Assembly: GCF_000471905.2 (NCBI RefSeq)
Contig: NW_006500327.1
Span: 1,806,513-1,870,512 of the forward strand
Origin: Amborella trichopoda
Lineage: Eukaryota; Streptophyta; Magnoliopsida; Amborellales; Amborellaceae
Direction of reading: 5' to 3'
Length of the DNA: 64,000 nt
Shown here: piece after piece, positions 46,795 to 58,200 of the stretch
How the letters are laid out: every line of letters begins with the position of its first letter
How positions within the stretch are numbered: position 1 is the stretch's first letter
Position numbers and translations under genes: made by a program
Notes under the pieces: generated by a model
Database searches by the model: none
The model's input: the letters and a program-made list of their open reading frames with translations, nothing else
Told to the model about the DNA's origin: nothing

Positions 46795-47005
46795 CACCTA
46801 TTAGGAGGTGTGAGTTAGTTCAAATGGAAGGATTAAAAATGACAATAGGTAGACCCAACAGAATGTAGTTGGAAGTACACCATAAAAATATACGAGGACT
46901 TACGGCCTCGTTGATGGTGTGGCCTTTAATAGAGCACGATGGCAGAACAAAATTTGTGTAGCCGACTTCAATTAACTGAAAAAAGGTTATAATTATGATG
47001 ATGAG
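46795..47005 (+). mobile_element. RTE-type LINE 3' end with (GATGAT)-like tail
   Basis: AGGAGGTGTGAGTTAGTTCA, ATACGAGGACTTACGGCCTC, GTGTAGCCGACTTCAATTAA, then ATTATGATGATGAG. It has the same order as 45590-45930 but ends in the RTE tail, so this is a separate, short 5'-truncated insertion. Confidence 0.75.
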
Positions 47006-47211
47006 ATTTTTAAAACAACTTAAAAGTTAGAAATCCATGACAAGAATTAAGAATTACTAACATGTATGATTACAAAAAATCTCAAATGACAAAGAAAGGA
47101 CTTGGCTTCAAAGAATTTTGTAGAAGTTACATCCTTTTTACTTTCCATCAAGTAAATTCCCAATGGGACCCACCATCTTTTTGCCGATGAACTCACTTGT
47201 TGTTTTTGGAT

Positions 47212-47447
47212 GGGATTGTATACAATGAGACTATTTACTTTTTATACAAGGAAATCACAATTATGTACAACTATCCGATGTGAAAATCTAATAGCTTAAG
47301 TGTGCCACAAAGTTTGAAAAAATTTCTTTTAAAATTTGAGCTTGATCAATGGAATAGATGCATCCATCTAATTTCACATCTAATGATCAACATTAATTAT
47401 GACCATCTTGTACCAAACTAAATGTTTTCATTGTATACTCTTTTCTG
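47212..47447. mobile_element. MITE family B copy
   Basis: The left terminus is GGGATTGTATACAATGAGAC TATTTAC. The right terminus is GACCATCTTGTACCAAACTA AATG, then TTCATTGTATACTC. The interior (CACAAAGTTTGAAAAAATTT, CTTTTAAAATTTGAGCTT) matches the 58556 copy closely. Confidence 0.75.
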
Positions 47448-47525
47448 GATTCTGGTGGCAGACTAATGATATTAAAAATGTTCGCAATATTCAATGTTCA
47501 TTTCAGAATATTAAACTCAGCGACC

Positions 47526-47687
47526 ATTGATTCCATTAAGAAATTGGCCTTTGAATTTGCAAGAATATGATCCATGATAATGAATAATTGCAAGATGTGG
47601 GGAAAGATTGATTCCATTAAGAAATTAGCCTTTGAATTTGCAAGAATATGATCCATGATAATGAATAATTGCAAGATTTGGGGAAAG
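47526..47687. repeat. Tandem duplication, 81 bp unit x2
   Basis: ATTGATTCCATTAAGAAATT occurs at 47526 and 47607. Each is followed by TGAATTTGCAAGAATATGAT and AATGAATAATTGCAAGAT. The copies differ at very few bases. A (GA)-rich stretch (47690-47790) follows. Frames through it are repeat artefacts. Confidence 0.9.
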
Positions 47688-47837
47688 AGAGAAGTTGGGA
47701 AACACATGGGGAGAGAGAGAGAGAAATAGGCTTGGGAAAACACAGAGAGGGGGAGAGAGGTTTGGGGATAAACATTGTGGAGAGAGATGTTGGGGAACAT
47801 AGCACGACAGAGATAAGGGAATATAGAAAGGCATATC

Positions 47838-48235
47838 TTTTTAATATGAAGAAAGTTTATACAGAGTCGAGGCTCAAAACAGTCAAATTAGAGCCCACTT
47901 CAAATTTTTCACTAAAAGAGGTGGTTTGATGCCCAAATATCCTCAAATTGATCATCTCAACATCAAGATGCATGGACACGAGAAAAAAATAGATTTCAAG
48001 TTTTGGAAATAGTGCATATTATAACGCATTTTTTGACGTTCAATTTTCAAGTTTTCATAGATTTGTTTGATCTACACGGTTTTTGAAGCTTTAAATTTTA
48101 TAATTAAAGATGAAAAAATATTTTAAGGCTATCACAAAGATTTTCAGCATTGAAACTACATTTCTTGATACTATTTGAAGGTACGTTTTACTATGATTGT
48201 TTTGAGCCTGAACTCTAAAAAAACCATACTTCTTT
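47838..48235 (+). mobile_element. MITE family A copy
   Basis: GTTTATACAGAGTCGAGGCT CAAAACAGTCAAATTAGAGC at the left and CTATTTGAAGGTACGTTTTA CTATGATTGTTTTGAGCC at the right. It is closest to the 9262 copy (same GAGGCT/AGAGCC sub-type of terminus). Confidence 0.75.
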
Positions 48236-48794
48236 AATATTTATTTGGGCTAAAAGAGATAGGTCAAAGTCGGTAAATTAGTTCAGGAGATTAAAAGATA
48301 TAATACATCAAATCTTTATGCTATCAGATATGTTTTGAAACTTGGATATGTTGAGAAATGAAAAATATTTTCCCTAATATTTAAATATCGAGGGAAGAGC
48401 ACCCTTATTTGTTTCAACCCGTCATCTCTCTCTCCAATCTCTCCATGTGGTTATGAATTTGACAAATGCATTTTTTTTTTTTCACCAAAACACTTGGGAA
48501 AATGTGTATACTGGAATTGATATTTTTTGGAAGATGGGTGTATGCTATTTGGATAGCATCCGGCATAAACTTGGAAGATGTATCTTCTGGTTGGATTGCT
48601 GTATTCTTTAGGAAATTCAAATTTTTTTATTGTATCATTGTTAATTTTTTTATTATATCATTATTTTTTAAAAAATCGGTGATCCAAAAAAATAAAAATA
48701 AATGAAATAAAATAATTAAAATAAAGACTTATAGAATTGAGATTTAAGGGGACCACAACAAAAAAAAAGGTTAAAGAAAAATAAAAAAAAGAAT

Positions 48795-48945
48795 TTAGGG
48801 GGGGGGGGGGTAGGGGGGGAAGTAACACGAGACACACCGACCCGACTCTCTACACTACTACNNNNNNNNNNNNNNNNNNNNAACGTAAAACGTAAAAAAA
48901 GGTAAAGAAAAAGTAAAAGGAGGTTTATCGGGGGGGGGGGGGGGA
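48795..48945. other. Assembly gap (20 N at 48862-48881) bordered by poly(G) tracts
   Basis: GGGGGGGGGGGG-type runs lie at about 48799-48822 and 48930-48944. Next to the Ns are unusual strings (GAGACACACCGACCCGACTC, AACGTAAAACGTAAAAAAAG). The gap and its flanks look like a low-quality join, so sequence from about 48780 to 48950 should not be trusted. Frames crossing the Ns are meaningless. Confidence 0.9.
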
Positions 48946-49279
48946 GAAATACCAGCACACTCCCGACCGATCTCACATCCAGATCGGTGACCCGAATAAA
49001 AATCTCTGGGTCGTATTGCCATACATATTTGGGTGGCAAAATTAAAAGTAGTTAGTAGACATTGCTGAGTGTGCTTCCAAAAATAAATACCGTTCATAGA
49101 TTTGATGGACGGTGTAAGAAATGTAAATGTTAAAAGTGTCATGCCAAGTTGCGACGATAAAGCGACTAGCCGTGTATGTAATTTCCATCGAAAGAGAAGG
49201 TCAAAGGCCGGCCGTCAAGGTCTCAAACAATTGCAGCCCGTCCACCTCCAAGAGAGAGGGAGGAAAAACAGAGAATCAA

Positions 49280-52200
49280 ATGAAGAGAGAGAAACTATCG
49301 AAGTTCCACGAATCACTTCTCAAACAATTGTATCCACCTTCTCTTCCTCAGGCAAGTATTTGCTAGTCTTCTGTTCCCTTTTATTCTTTGGCTCCATTTT
49401 TTATTTTTATTTAATATATTTTCATTAATTAAATGAAGATGCCCATCTCTTTCTGATCAAATGGGGGTCGTTAATGAATGATTGTGTCATTTCCTGATAA
49501 CCATGATAATGATTTCTCTTTGGTACTTTATGAGTATATTCACCATAACTGTTTCTGGTCATTTTATATCCTGGTCTTCAATTTAGTATTGGAGTGCCTT
49601 TTTTATGGCGTATTTTCCATTTGCTTTGCCTTAATTTCGTAAGAGTTGGGATATTTGATGCTTCATTTCGAAGCCCTGATTATGATGATATGTTTATCTA
49701 TCCCATTATAGATCAATTTTTTTTTAGTTTGGTCCTTTTCTCTTAAAGTCACCATTGCAGAACAGTTTCTGTAATGGATATTTTTACAGTTTAATTGTTA
49801 AAATAGCTGTATGGAGCCCATCGTAAATTATATATGAGAAACAACTATTTTCAATTTCTTGGAACATTTACTACTCACATAGTGCTAAACCACAAAAATC
49901 ATGATTTCATGGTGATCATCTTGGAGTTTCTTTTACATTTACTGTCAAATGAAAGGAAATATTGGATATGAGGATGAGCGCCAAAACCCCAGATATGAGA
50001 GGGAATGCCACCAGGTTTTTATTTTAGGAACCTTTAGAGAGAGAAGCAGCTATTAGAGAAGGTTTGTAATTTCACAATGTTAAAACCTGCTCTCTGCCCT
50101 CCCTTATATATACGAAATAAGGGAGTCCAACGTTCCTTCTCAACAGGTCTATGAGAATCTAACCACCTAGATATCAGGTATGTATGTGCTTATTCTCATA
50201 TAACCATTTGAAACCACTTAAAAAATAATTATTTGTATATGTTATATTTATGAAAAGGTTTTTAATGAAGGATAAGAATAAATAAATAAATAAATAAATT
50301 CCTATGGGATTCTTCCCATAAAAGTAGGTGAGGCGGCGTGAGGTCCCCATGGCCATATGCTTTTCAACATCTCCCACTTGATCATGATGGTTGAACAATC
50401 TATGTGTTCTTATACCTAATATATCCCCATGGTCATATGCCCCAACATCTCCCACTTGACCATGAGGGTCGAACAATCTATGTGTTCCTATACCTAATAC
50501 ATCAGCGTAGGTGTCGTTCTCAATGTAGATGTGATTTTCCTTGGCTTTTATTTATGTAAAGTCCTCAAAGATGTTCTTGGAGCTTGCAATGTAACAGTTA
50601 GCACCCAAATCTACCGACCATCCTTTGATGTCATCGTCTGCAAGCAAGCACTCTGAGGCACAAACGACTTCACGCCTGTTGTTCCATTATAGCACAATGG
50701 TTTTTTCCATCGCCTAGCCCGTGCAGCCTTGGCGCCCAAGCGGCCAATACTTGGATATCAGGTTCATCCTTTCTCAATATCACCACACAACAGAAGAGCA
50801 TACTTACAAGGGTAAAGTGCTGCTAATCCTATATCACCACACAACAGAAGAGCATACTTACAAGGGTAAAGTACTGCTAATCCTCGGTCACGCATTGTTG
50901 AGCATACCACCTGTCGACTGCATTCTACCGCCACTATCTCGGTAATGCACCATAGCCATGTACTGTCGACTGCATTCTACCGTTTGACCCCAAGGTCCCT
51001 CACAAGGGTCCAAGATTGTCAGGCCTTTAGCTTCCTCCTATCAGTCCACACTTGTGTGCACTATCCTGTGTGCCTTGTCCACTGTTAATCGGCAGACGAC
51101 CCAAGGCTACCACTACCCTCTCATCTAGGAGTATATGCTTAAAGAACTAGACTGGCAGGAGTGACATATCTTTCTGCCAAAGTAGCTTATGTGCACCAGG
51201 AGCATCATGGGGCCTTTCCCCTAGGCTTGATGTCTCAAGGGAGCTTTGCTGGTCGTTCCCCTCGACCAGTATGCATGCACCAAGTTGGGGGCTTGACAAG
51301 CCTCCCCCACTATGAGAGCCCCATGTCCTCCTCAAGGATCTAGCCATAAGCTCTTGGACAAGACCCTCATACTTCCATATGGTTACATCCCTCTCCCAGC
51401 TGGCTTCCCCATCTAGCAAGCCCTTCCATTTAACCAGAAATTCAAACCTCTGATTCTTCTTGCTTTGCCACAGCAAGTGCTTATCCAAGATAGCCTCAAC
51501 TTCGCGTGTGAACTGAGTTCTCACGTTCAGGGGCGCTCGTATAGCCTGCACCCTCGCCTCATCTTCATCTCAATGATAAGGCTTTAAGAAGCTCACATGG
51601 AACACAGGATGCACCTGGATCCAGTCAAGGAGCTCCAATCGATAGGCCAACTTCCCTATCCCATGGGTCACTGCGAAGGGTCCATCATATAGTTGGATCG
51701 AGCCTCGATGTGCTGTCTTGGCACTAATTTTCTTCTAGATCTGGGGAGTGAGCTTGAGCATCATCCAGTCCCAACCTGGAACTTGAGGGACCCAACAAAG
51801 GCCAACATCTGATGAGGACATTGGAGTTTAGGTGGGGGGGGCTTGTAAGACCCCTTTTCTTTGTAAGCCTCATGTGACCTGTATGATGTGTACGTGCAGG
51901 CAGCCCGGTGCAAGGGGGCCTGGTGCAAGGGTATGGACAACACTGACAAGAGGAAGATGAGAGCTGATAGACTTGGATTTCAGACGTGGATCTTGGGGTG
52001 ACCGGTGGAATGCAGTCGACAAGGCATATGACCGTGGTGCATGACCGAGGTAGCGGTGCATGACCATAGAGTTGGAGGTACGCAGGCATGGCCAATGATG
52101 CGTGAGCGATGATTGGCAGCAAGTTACATTTGTAAGTATGCTCTTCTGCTATGTAGTGGTATTGGGAGAGGCTGACTTGACATCTAAGTAAAACAAGCTT

Positions 52201-55200
52201 GGGCTCGAGGGTTCCACGGGCAGCTCGATGAAAAATCCCTAGTGACAGATGGTATCAGAGTAAGTGTGGGGCATGGTGGCTGCAGTGGAACTGACCACAT
52301 ACCCGGGATCGTGTAGACCACCTTGAGAAGTAGTAGAAAGAACTTCACAAGGATGGCGGGTTTGTGCATGACTTGACTATCCTAGAGGTCGAGATTGGAT
52401 GTATTACACTGAAGGCGTGAAGCTCGTGTCATGACCAAGATGAGCACTAAGAAGACATCCATGGGAGGCAGCATGGGGCATGGTGGCAGCAGCGGACTTG
52501 GCCACGAACCCCGACACATGGTGGTGGCAAGAGGAGCGGACCATGCGTGCGACGAGTGGGACGTGGTGGCAACAATGGGATTGGCCATGCACTCAGACAC
52601 ATGGTTGTACCTCGAGGATCGACCACATGTGTAAGCTGGCGAGACTTGGTGGCAGCAATGGACCTGACCAAGTGAGAGGGCGTTAACATTGGCTAGAGTT
52701 GCAGTTTATGGGTACCCGACGAAGGCTAAGTGTCCGAAGAGGACGTCAGAGTTGAGGTTGGGGAGGCTTGTAAGACCCCTTTTCTATGTGAGCCTCATGT
52801 TACCCATGTGATTTGTATGTGCAAGCAGCCAGGTGCGAGGGGCCTTGTGTAAGGGCACAGACGGCACGAACAGTGCAGACTGATGGGAAGAAGCTGAGGG
52901 CCTTGCAATCTTGGACCCTTGGGGTCAAGTGGTGGAATGCAGTCGAAAAGGCATGATTGTGGTGCATGATTGAGATAGTGGCCTGTGACCAAGAGCAGGT
53001 GGTACGCAACCAGGGTCGTCGATGGGTTACTGAGGATTAGTGGCACTTTACCCTTGTAAGTATGCTCCTCTACTATGTGGCGGTACTGAGAGAGGTTGAA
53101 CCTAGCATCCAAGTATTGGTCGCTTGGGTGCTAGGGCTGCACGAGCTAGGTGATGAAAAAGACCCTATGACAGATGGTATCTAAGTTGAGGCTCGCTCCA
53201 ATTGATGGCCCCTACGAGGAGTGAACGAGTGATGGAGCTGGTGGCTTGTGTCACGACCCTTAAGGAGAGACCAGAAGCCCTCTCCACCCGGCTAGAGGGA
53301 TGGTGGCGGCTCATCAGGAGAACAACAACACCTTGGAACCTTTATGGGGGACCTGGAAGCTGATGTTGCTGCCGTCACAGATGCATTCACTTATAATCTT
53401 AAGACCGTGACTACACTAGCTAATCTCTTGAGCACAGTCGAATCAACAAGGGTTCGTGTGCCAGAACCCAAACCGTTCAGTGGGACTCGAAGTTTTAAAG
53501 AATTGGAGAATTTCCTCTTGGACATGGAGCGCTACTTCCAGGCTGCCCATGTCCCAGAGAAAGATAGAGTGACCCTCACGGCAATGTATCTCACCATAGA
53601 TGTCAAACTTTGGTAGAGAACACACATTGTGGATGGATCGAGGCCTCCTGTCACTAGTTGGGAGGACCTCAAGCAGGAATTGAAGGAGCAATTCCTTCCC
53701 AGAATTGCAGCTTGGATGACTCGCGAGGCATTGAGCAGCTCAAGCAAAATGCTGTTGTGCACGAGTATGTGAAGCAGCTCTCAAGCCTCATCAAAAATAT
53801 GTTGGAGGACAAGCTCTTTAATTTTATGGCCGGCTTGTAGCCTTGGGCTCAGGCCGAGGTAAGGAGGCAAGGGGTGAAAGGCCTCCTTGCAATGGTGGCT
53901 GTGGTGAAGTCTTGTTGACTATAAGCTCAATGCTGTCCCTACAAAAACAAGGGTGGTAAGAGAACGAAGGCTGGTGGTGACCTCAAGCCACATGCATGTG
54001 GGCAGCCTAGGGTTGAGTCCTCTGGAAAAGCAGTCTCCAAGGACTTCTCGGACTGCATTATCTGAAGGGACCCCATTGAGCGAAAGATTTTCCACATGAG
54101 CAATCCCTTAATGCGGTGCAAATGGTACCTGAGGGGGAGGTGGAGGTGACGAGGGCCAACACACTCCAAATGCATACCAATGCCCTCCAGCTGTATGTGA
54201 TGCAGAAGATGTGAAGGAGGCTCAAAAGGTGGTCTCATGTATGTGATGGTCATGCTGAATGGGAAGGAGGCCCGAGTAATGGACACTTGTGCCGCCCACA
54301 ACTGCGTGTCGGATCGAGGTGTTGAGCGGCTAGGCCTTAGACAGACTATGGACGCCAAAAAGATGAAGGCAGTGAATTCAGTGACACAGTTTGTGTTGGG
54401 GTTAGCTTGCGAGGTGGCTCTTAAAGTTGGCGATTGGAGTGGGTCGGCGAACCTTGTAGTCGTCCCCCTGGATAATTTGGACCTCATCCTTGGACTCAAG
54501 TTTTTTATTGTTGCTAAGGCTTCAGTCGTGCCAAACTTGGGAATAGTGGCCATTGAATGCTGCTGGTCGTGCGGATCAAGACAGGAAAGACCCTCTCTGC
54601 ATTGCAGCTAAAGGCTGGGTTGTAGCAGGTCCAAGCGACATTTCTGGTGTGCTAGTGATAAAGGAGACCAGCAAGGGTATGGTGGTGCCCCCTGTGATCC
54701 AAAAAGTGCTACAGTTTAGTGATGTGATGCCCCTTGAACTCCCAAAGACCTTGCTCCCACAACAAACGGTGGATCACCGCATCGAGCTGGTGCCTGGCAC
54801 GCAGCCCCTGTGGCACACTATTCTTAGGATTTTGTTTATGGATTCTGTGGGCAGCGATTTTTGAAGTGACCTGGTTGACCACATGTGAAGCATTTTGGCA
54901 GTCCTTGTCAGTTTCTTGGTTGAGGGGTTTGATTCTTTTATCTTTGAACCTATTGTTTCTCTTATTAAAGTTTCCTTAAAATTTTTGGTTATTACGCTTG
55001 GGTTGGTTAGATTTGGGAGAAACTTGAGCAAGCATGAGCTCAATGCTTTTATCCTTGTTCATATGTTCTTGTTTAAAGGCCAATTGCATGGCTAGGTCCC
55101 CTAAAGTAAGGGATTTTGCGTTTAACTTGCGTGCTATGGTTACAATCCTCTATGAAGTTGGAATACGGTTACAATCCTCTATGAAGTTGGAATACCATTT

Positions 55201-58200
55201 AAAATGGTGGAAACTTGCATATGCTTGGGACCTTAATTCTCGGCAATGGCTTGGTCCTTAGCCATAACGAGCATTTTATTTACATAGTTTACCACATTGT
55301 CACCCTCCTTCATTTTAAAAGAGTTGTATTGCTCTAGGAGTTGTTGGAGGTGAATCTCTGATATTGTGTCATATTTTGTGTTTATTGCCTCTCGCATTTT
55401 CTTAGAGGTGTCAAAATATTCGAATACCCTAATATGATCATCTCGCATAAATTTTAGCATCGATGTCCTAGTTATGAGGTCATCTTCTATGAATTTTTCT
55501 TTTCTTTTCTTAAGTGGTTTTATCACTAACGATTGGTGGGTAATCTTTTAGCTCATGTAAAATTCTATCTTGGATGAGGAGATATTCCATCTTCTTGTTC
55601 CACATGTTGAAGTTGGCTCCATTTAATTTTTTTTATTTTTGAAAGATCTGCCATTACAATTCTGCTAGCCATGGGACTTGCTAAGTTATAGGTGAGCAAC
55701 CTAAATAGTTTCTAAGTTCTAAGAAAAATAGGAATGTAAGATAGACCAACTAGAAGCTACCAAAAAGTTACACAATATGTGGTTAATGCCTACAAAGAGA
55801 TTTGGCCACAAATTGCAATCACTTAGCAATGAACACCAATTATCAGTATATGTGTCTTATAGACAAGTAAGGCTAATTCCCTACTTTAGCCAGATGAAAA
55901 AAAAGAATTATAATTTTGTTCTCAAGACATTATGGTTTAAGAACAAAATAGAATAACAAATAAAGCTCCTTTAAACATCAATTCAAACAATAAATTGGAG
56001 CAATCCAAAAGCTGGAAAGATCAAGAACAAGAAGCAAATGTAACAATTCATAAAAATAGAATAACAAATAAAGCTCCTTTAAGCATCAGTTCAAACAATA
56101 AATTGGAGCAATCCAAAAGCTGGAAAGATCAAGAACAACAACCAAATGTAACAATTCATAATCATATTAAATAAAAATTCCCAATCGATTTTAGGAGAAA
56201 TGTTTCATCAGTTTCTTGAAGCAGGAAACTACCCCAATACCCTTTTTTTTAATCCTATGACTAGATTATATTGGCAAAATTGGGAAGTCGTAGTTACTTG
56301 AGTGCTATCTTGAAATCACTTTTTTTTCTTTTTGGGTGAATCAGTGGGGATGAAGAGCCCCCACCCGTGAAGTGGTGCAACACAAGGACGTCCCAGGAGA
56401 TCACCCATCCTAGTACTACACTTGCTCAAGCACGCTTGACTTTGGAGTTCAGATGGGATCCGATGCATTAGTGTTGGTCTAACTAAAATCACTTGTTTAT
56501 TCAAAATAAATTAACTCAAAGTTTGTAGAACGTGTTTCACAAAAAAAATGAGAGCAATATCAATCATATATTGTTATTGATGAGGATGGACAAAACGCCA
56601 TAATTATCACAAGTAAGATCCCGATTAAACATGCTATTTTCTTGGGTTTTGGTTTAAGAAAGTTTAGAGAGAGGAGCAACTTTCGACATTTTAGTTCTTT
56701 GGGTAGAATTTAAAGAATGGCCTTATGTGAAAGCAATAGCTAATAGCACCTAAGGGAAATGGGGAAATAAATGGTGAGCCTTAGAATTTAAAGAATGGCC
56801 TATGTGAAAACAATAGCTAATGGCACCTAAAGGGAAATGGGGAAAAAGATGGTGACGAGTACTGCAACGTTGAGAGAGAGATCACCTTTTTTCTTTTCAT
56901 CTATCTTTATATCCTTGAAGAAAAAAAGAGGGATAGAAGAAGCTTTTTATTGGTGTACCTTGTTTGAATAAAAAAGATCTTCGCGTGGATTATAACCTTT
57001 TGCCCTTCATTAATGTAGTCTAAGTGACAAAAAAAAAAAAAAAAAAAATAGAAACAAAGAAAAGGTAGGGAAGATAACTACTTTAGTATTTAAAGACAAA
57101 AACATACTACAACTCTTTATACAGACCGATATTAAAGTAGGGATAAATAGATGGGGCAAATAGCTTTCAAACAGATAAAAGAAACAGGGTATGGAAAACC
57201 CTGTGGCAGAGAAGAAACTAGGCTAATTTGTTCATGAGATTAAGGTTTTAAAGAAGTTTGCAGTAACATGCAATGTCAATTTTAAAACATGATATGTAAT
57301 TAAGATTAAACAAGTTCTACTGTAAATTCAAGAAACATCACGAAAGGAAAGAATATAAATACTAAAATAAAGAGAAAGACGAAACCTGGGTCGCTCTGAT
57401 ACCAATGGAAGCAAATATTAGGTGTGAGGATGAGCACCGAAACCCCAGATTTGAGAGGAAATGCCCTGAGGCTGGAGATCGTAGAGTCCGGATTTTGCTT
57501 TCAAGAACCTTTAAAGAAAGGAGCAGCTATCAGAGAAGTCTTTGTAATTTTCACCATGTTGAAACATGCCATGCCCTCTGACCTCCCTCATATAGGAAAG
57601 AAGAAAGTCCAACGTTCCTTTTCAACATGTCTATGAGAAACCAACCTCCTAGAAACCAACGTTCCTTTTCAAATAGGGATAAATAGACGGGCTTGACTCC
57701 GATGCAAACGATGCAGCTAACCCTACTTTTCCTGATGATGATTGAAGACTTTTTGAGTCTTCAAGTCTAGGTTTCTTTCTTTTTTCTTTTCCTCCTCTAA
57801 TGTGTGTATGGACTAAGGAGTATGGATTCGTGGAGTGTATGTGGGCTATGGACTATGTGTTGTTTCTTTCCTTTTCCTAAAGATGAGTTGATGATTGAAT
57901 TTTAAAATTTTGAATGTCAGATTATGTTTTCCTATTTTGCTTAATGTGTTATTAACTAGTTATCCAAATATCAAATACTTTGGACCTCACCTCAATATAC
58001 CTTATTTTAGTATGTATGAACTATTGAGTATGGACTATGGACTATGAATGTGCTATATGTTATGCATTCTTAATGTGTTATGCCTCAATATACATTTTTT
58101 TAGTTTTCACATTGAATTTGGATCTAAAACAGTTGGATCAGACACCTCCTACCCTTCTGATTCCACTTTGGCCGCCCAGAAACCTGGGCGGCTAGAACCC

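Larger units (their letters stand above)
49965..57660 (-). mobile_element. Copia-type LTR fossil in intron 1, hosting other insertions
   Basis: Related blocks at about 49965-50170 and 57412-57655 (AGGATGAGCGCCAAAACCCC versus AGGATGAGCACCGAAACCCC, then GAGCAGCTAT-like, TCCAACGTTCCTTYTCAACA, GTCTATGAGAA) act as the two LTRs. Directly inside the right block the minus strand reads TTGGTATCAGAGC, the initiator Met-tRNA primer site, fixing the minus orientation. A copia-type gag (UBN2-like) lies at about 55260-55680 on the same strand. Gypsy fossils occupy 50693-54860. The element is broken and incomplete, with LTRs clearly diverged, so it is old; the insertions inside it are younger than it. Confidence 0.65.

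Noticed and set aside
49352-49360. GT donor four bases downstream of the GC donor
   Set aside because: Using it changes phase so that exon 2 and exon 3 lose the conserved KLTRAQRKRLKKRK frame.
51724-52689. Overlapping Pro/Thr/Cys-rich frames on both strands
   Set aside because: They lie in LTR and non-coding interior of the gypsy-family unit; no known domain.
56340-56480. Functional 5S rRNA gene
   Set aside because: Scattered substitutions, no T-run terminator, and a SINE tail with poly(A) in its place.
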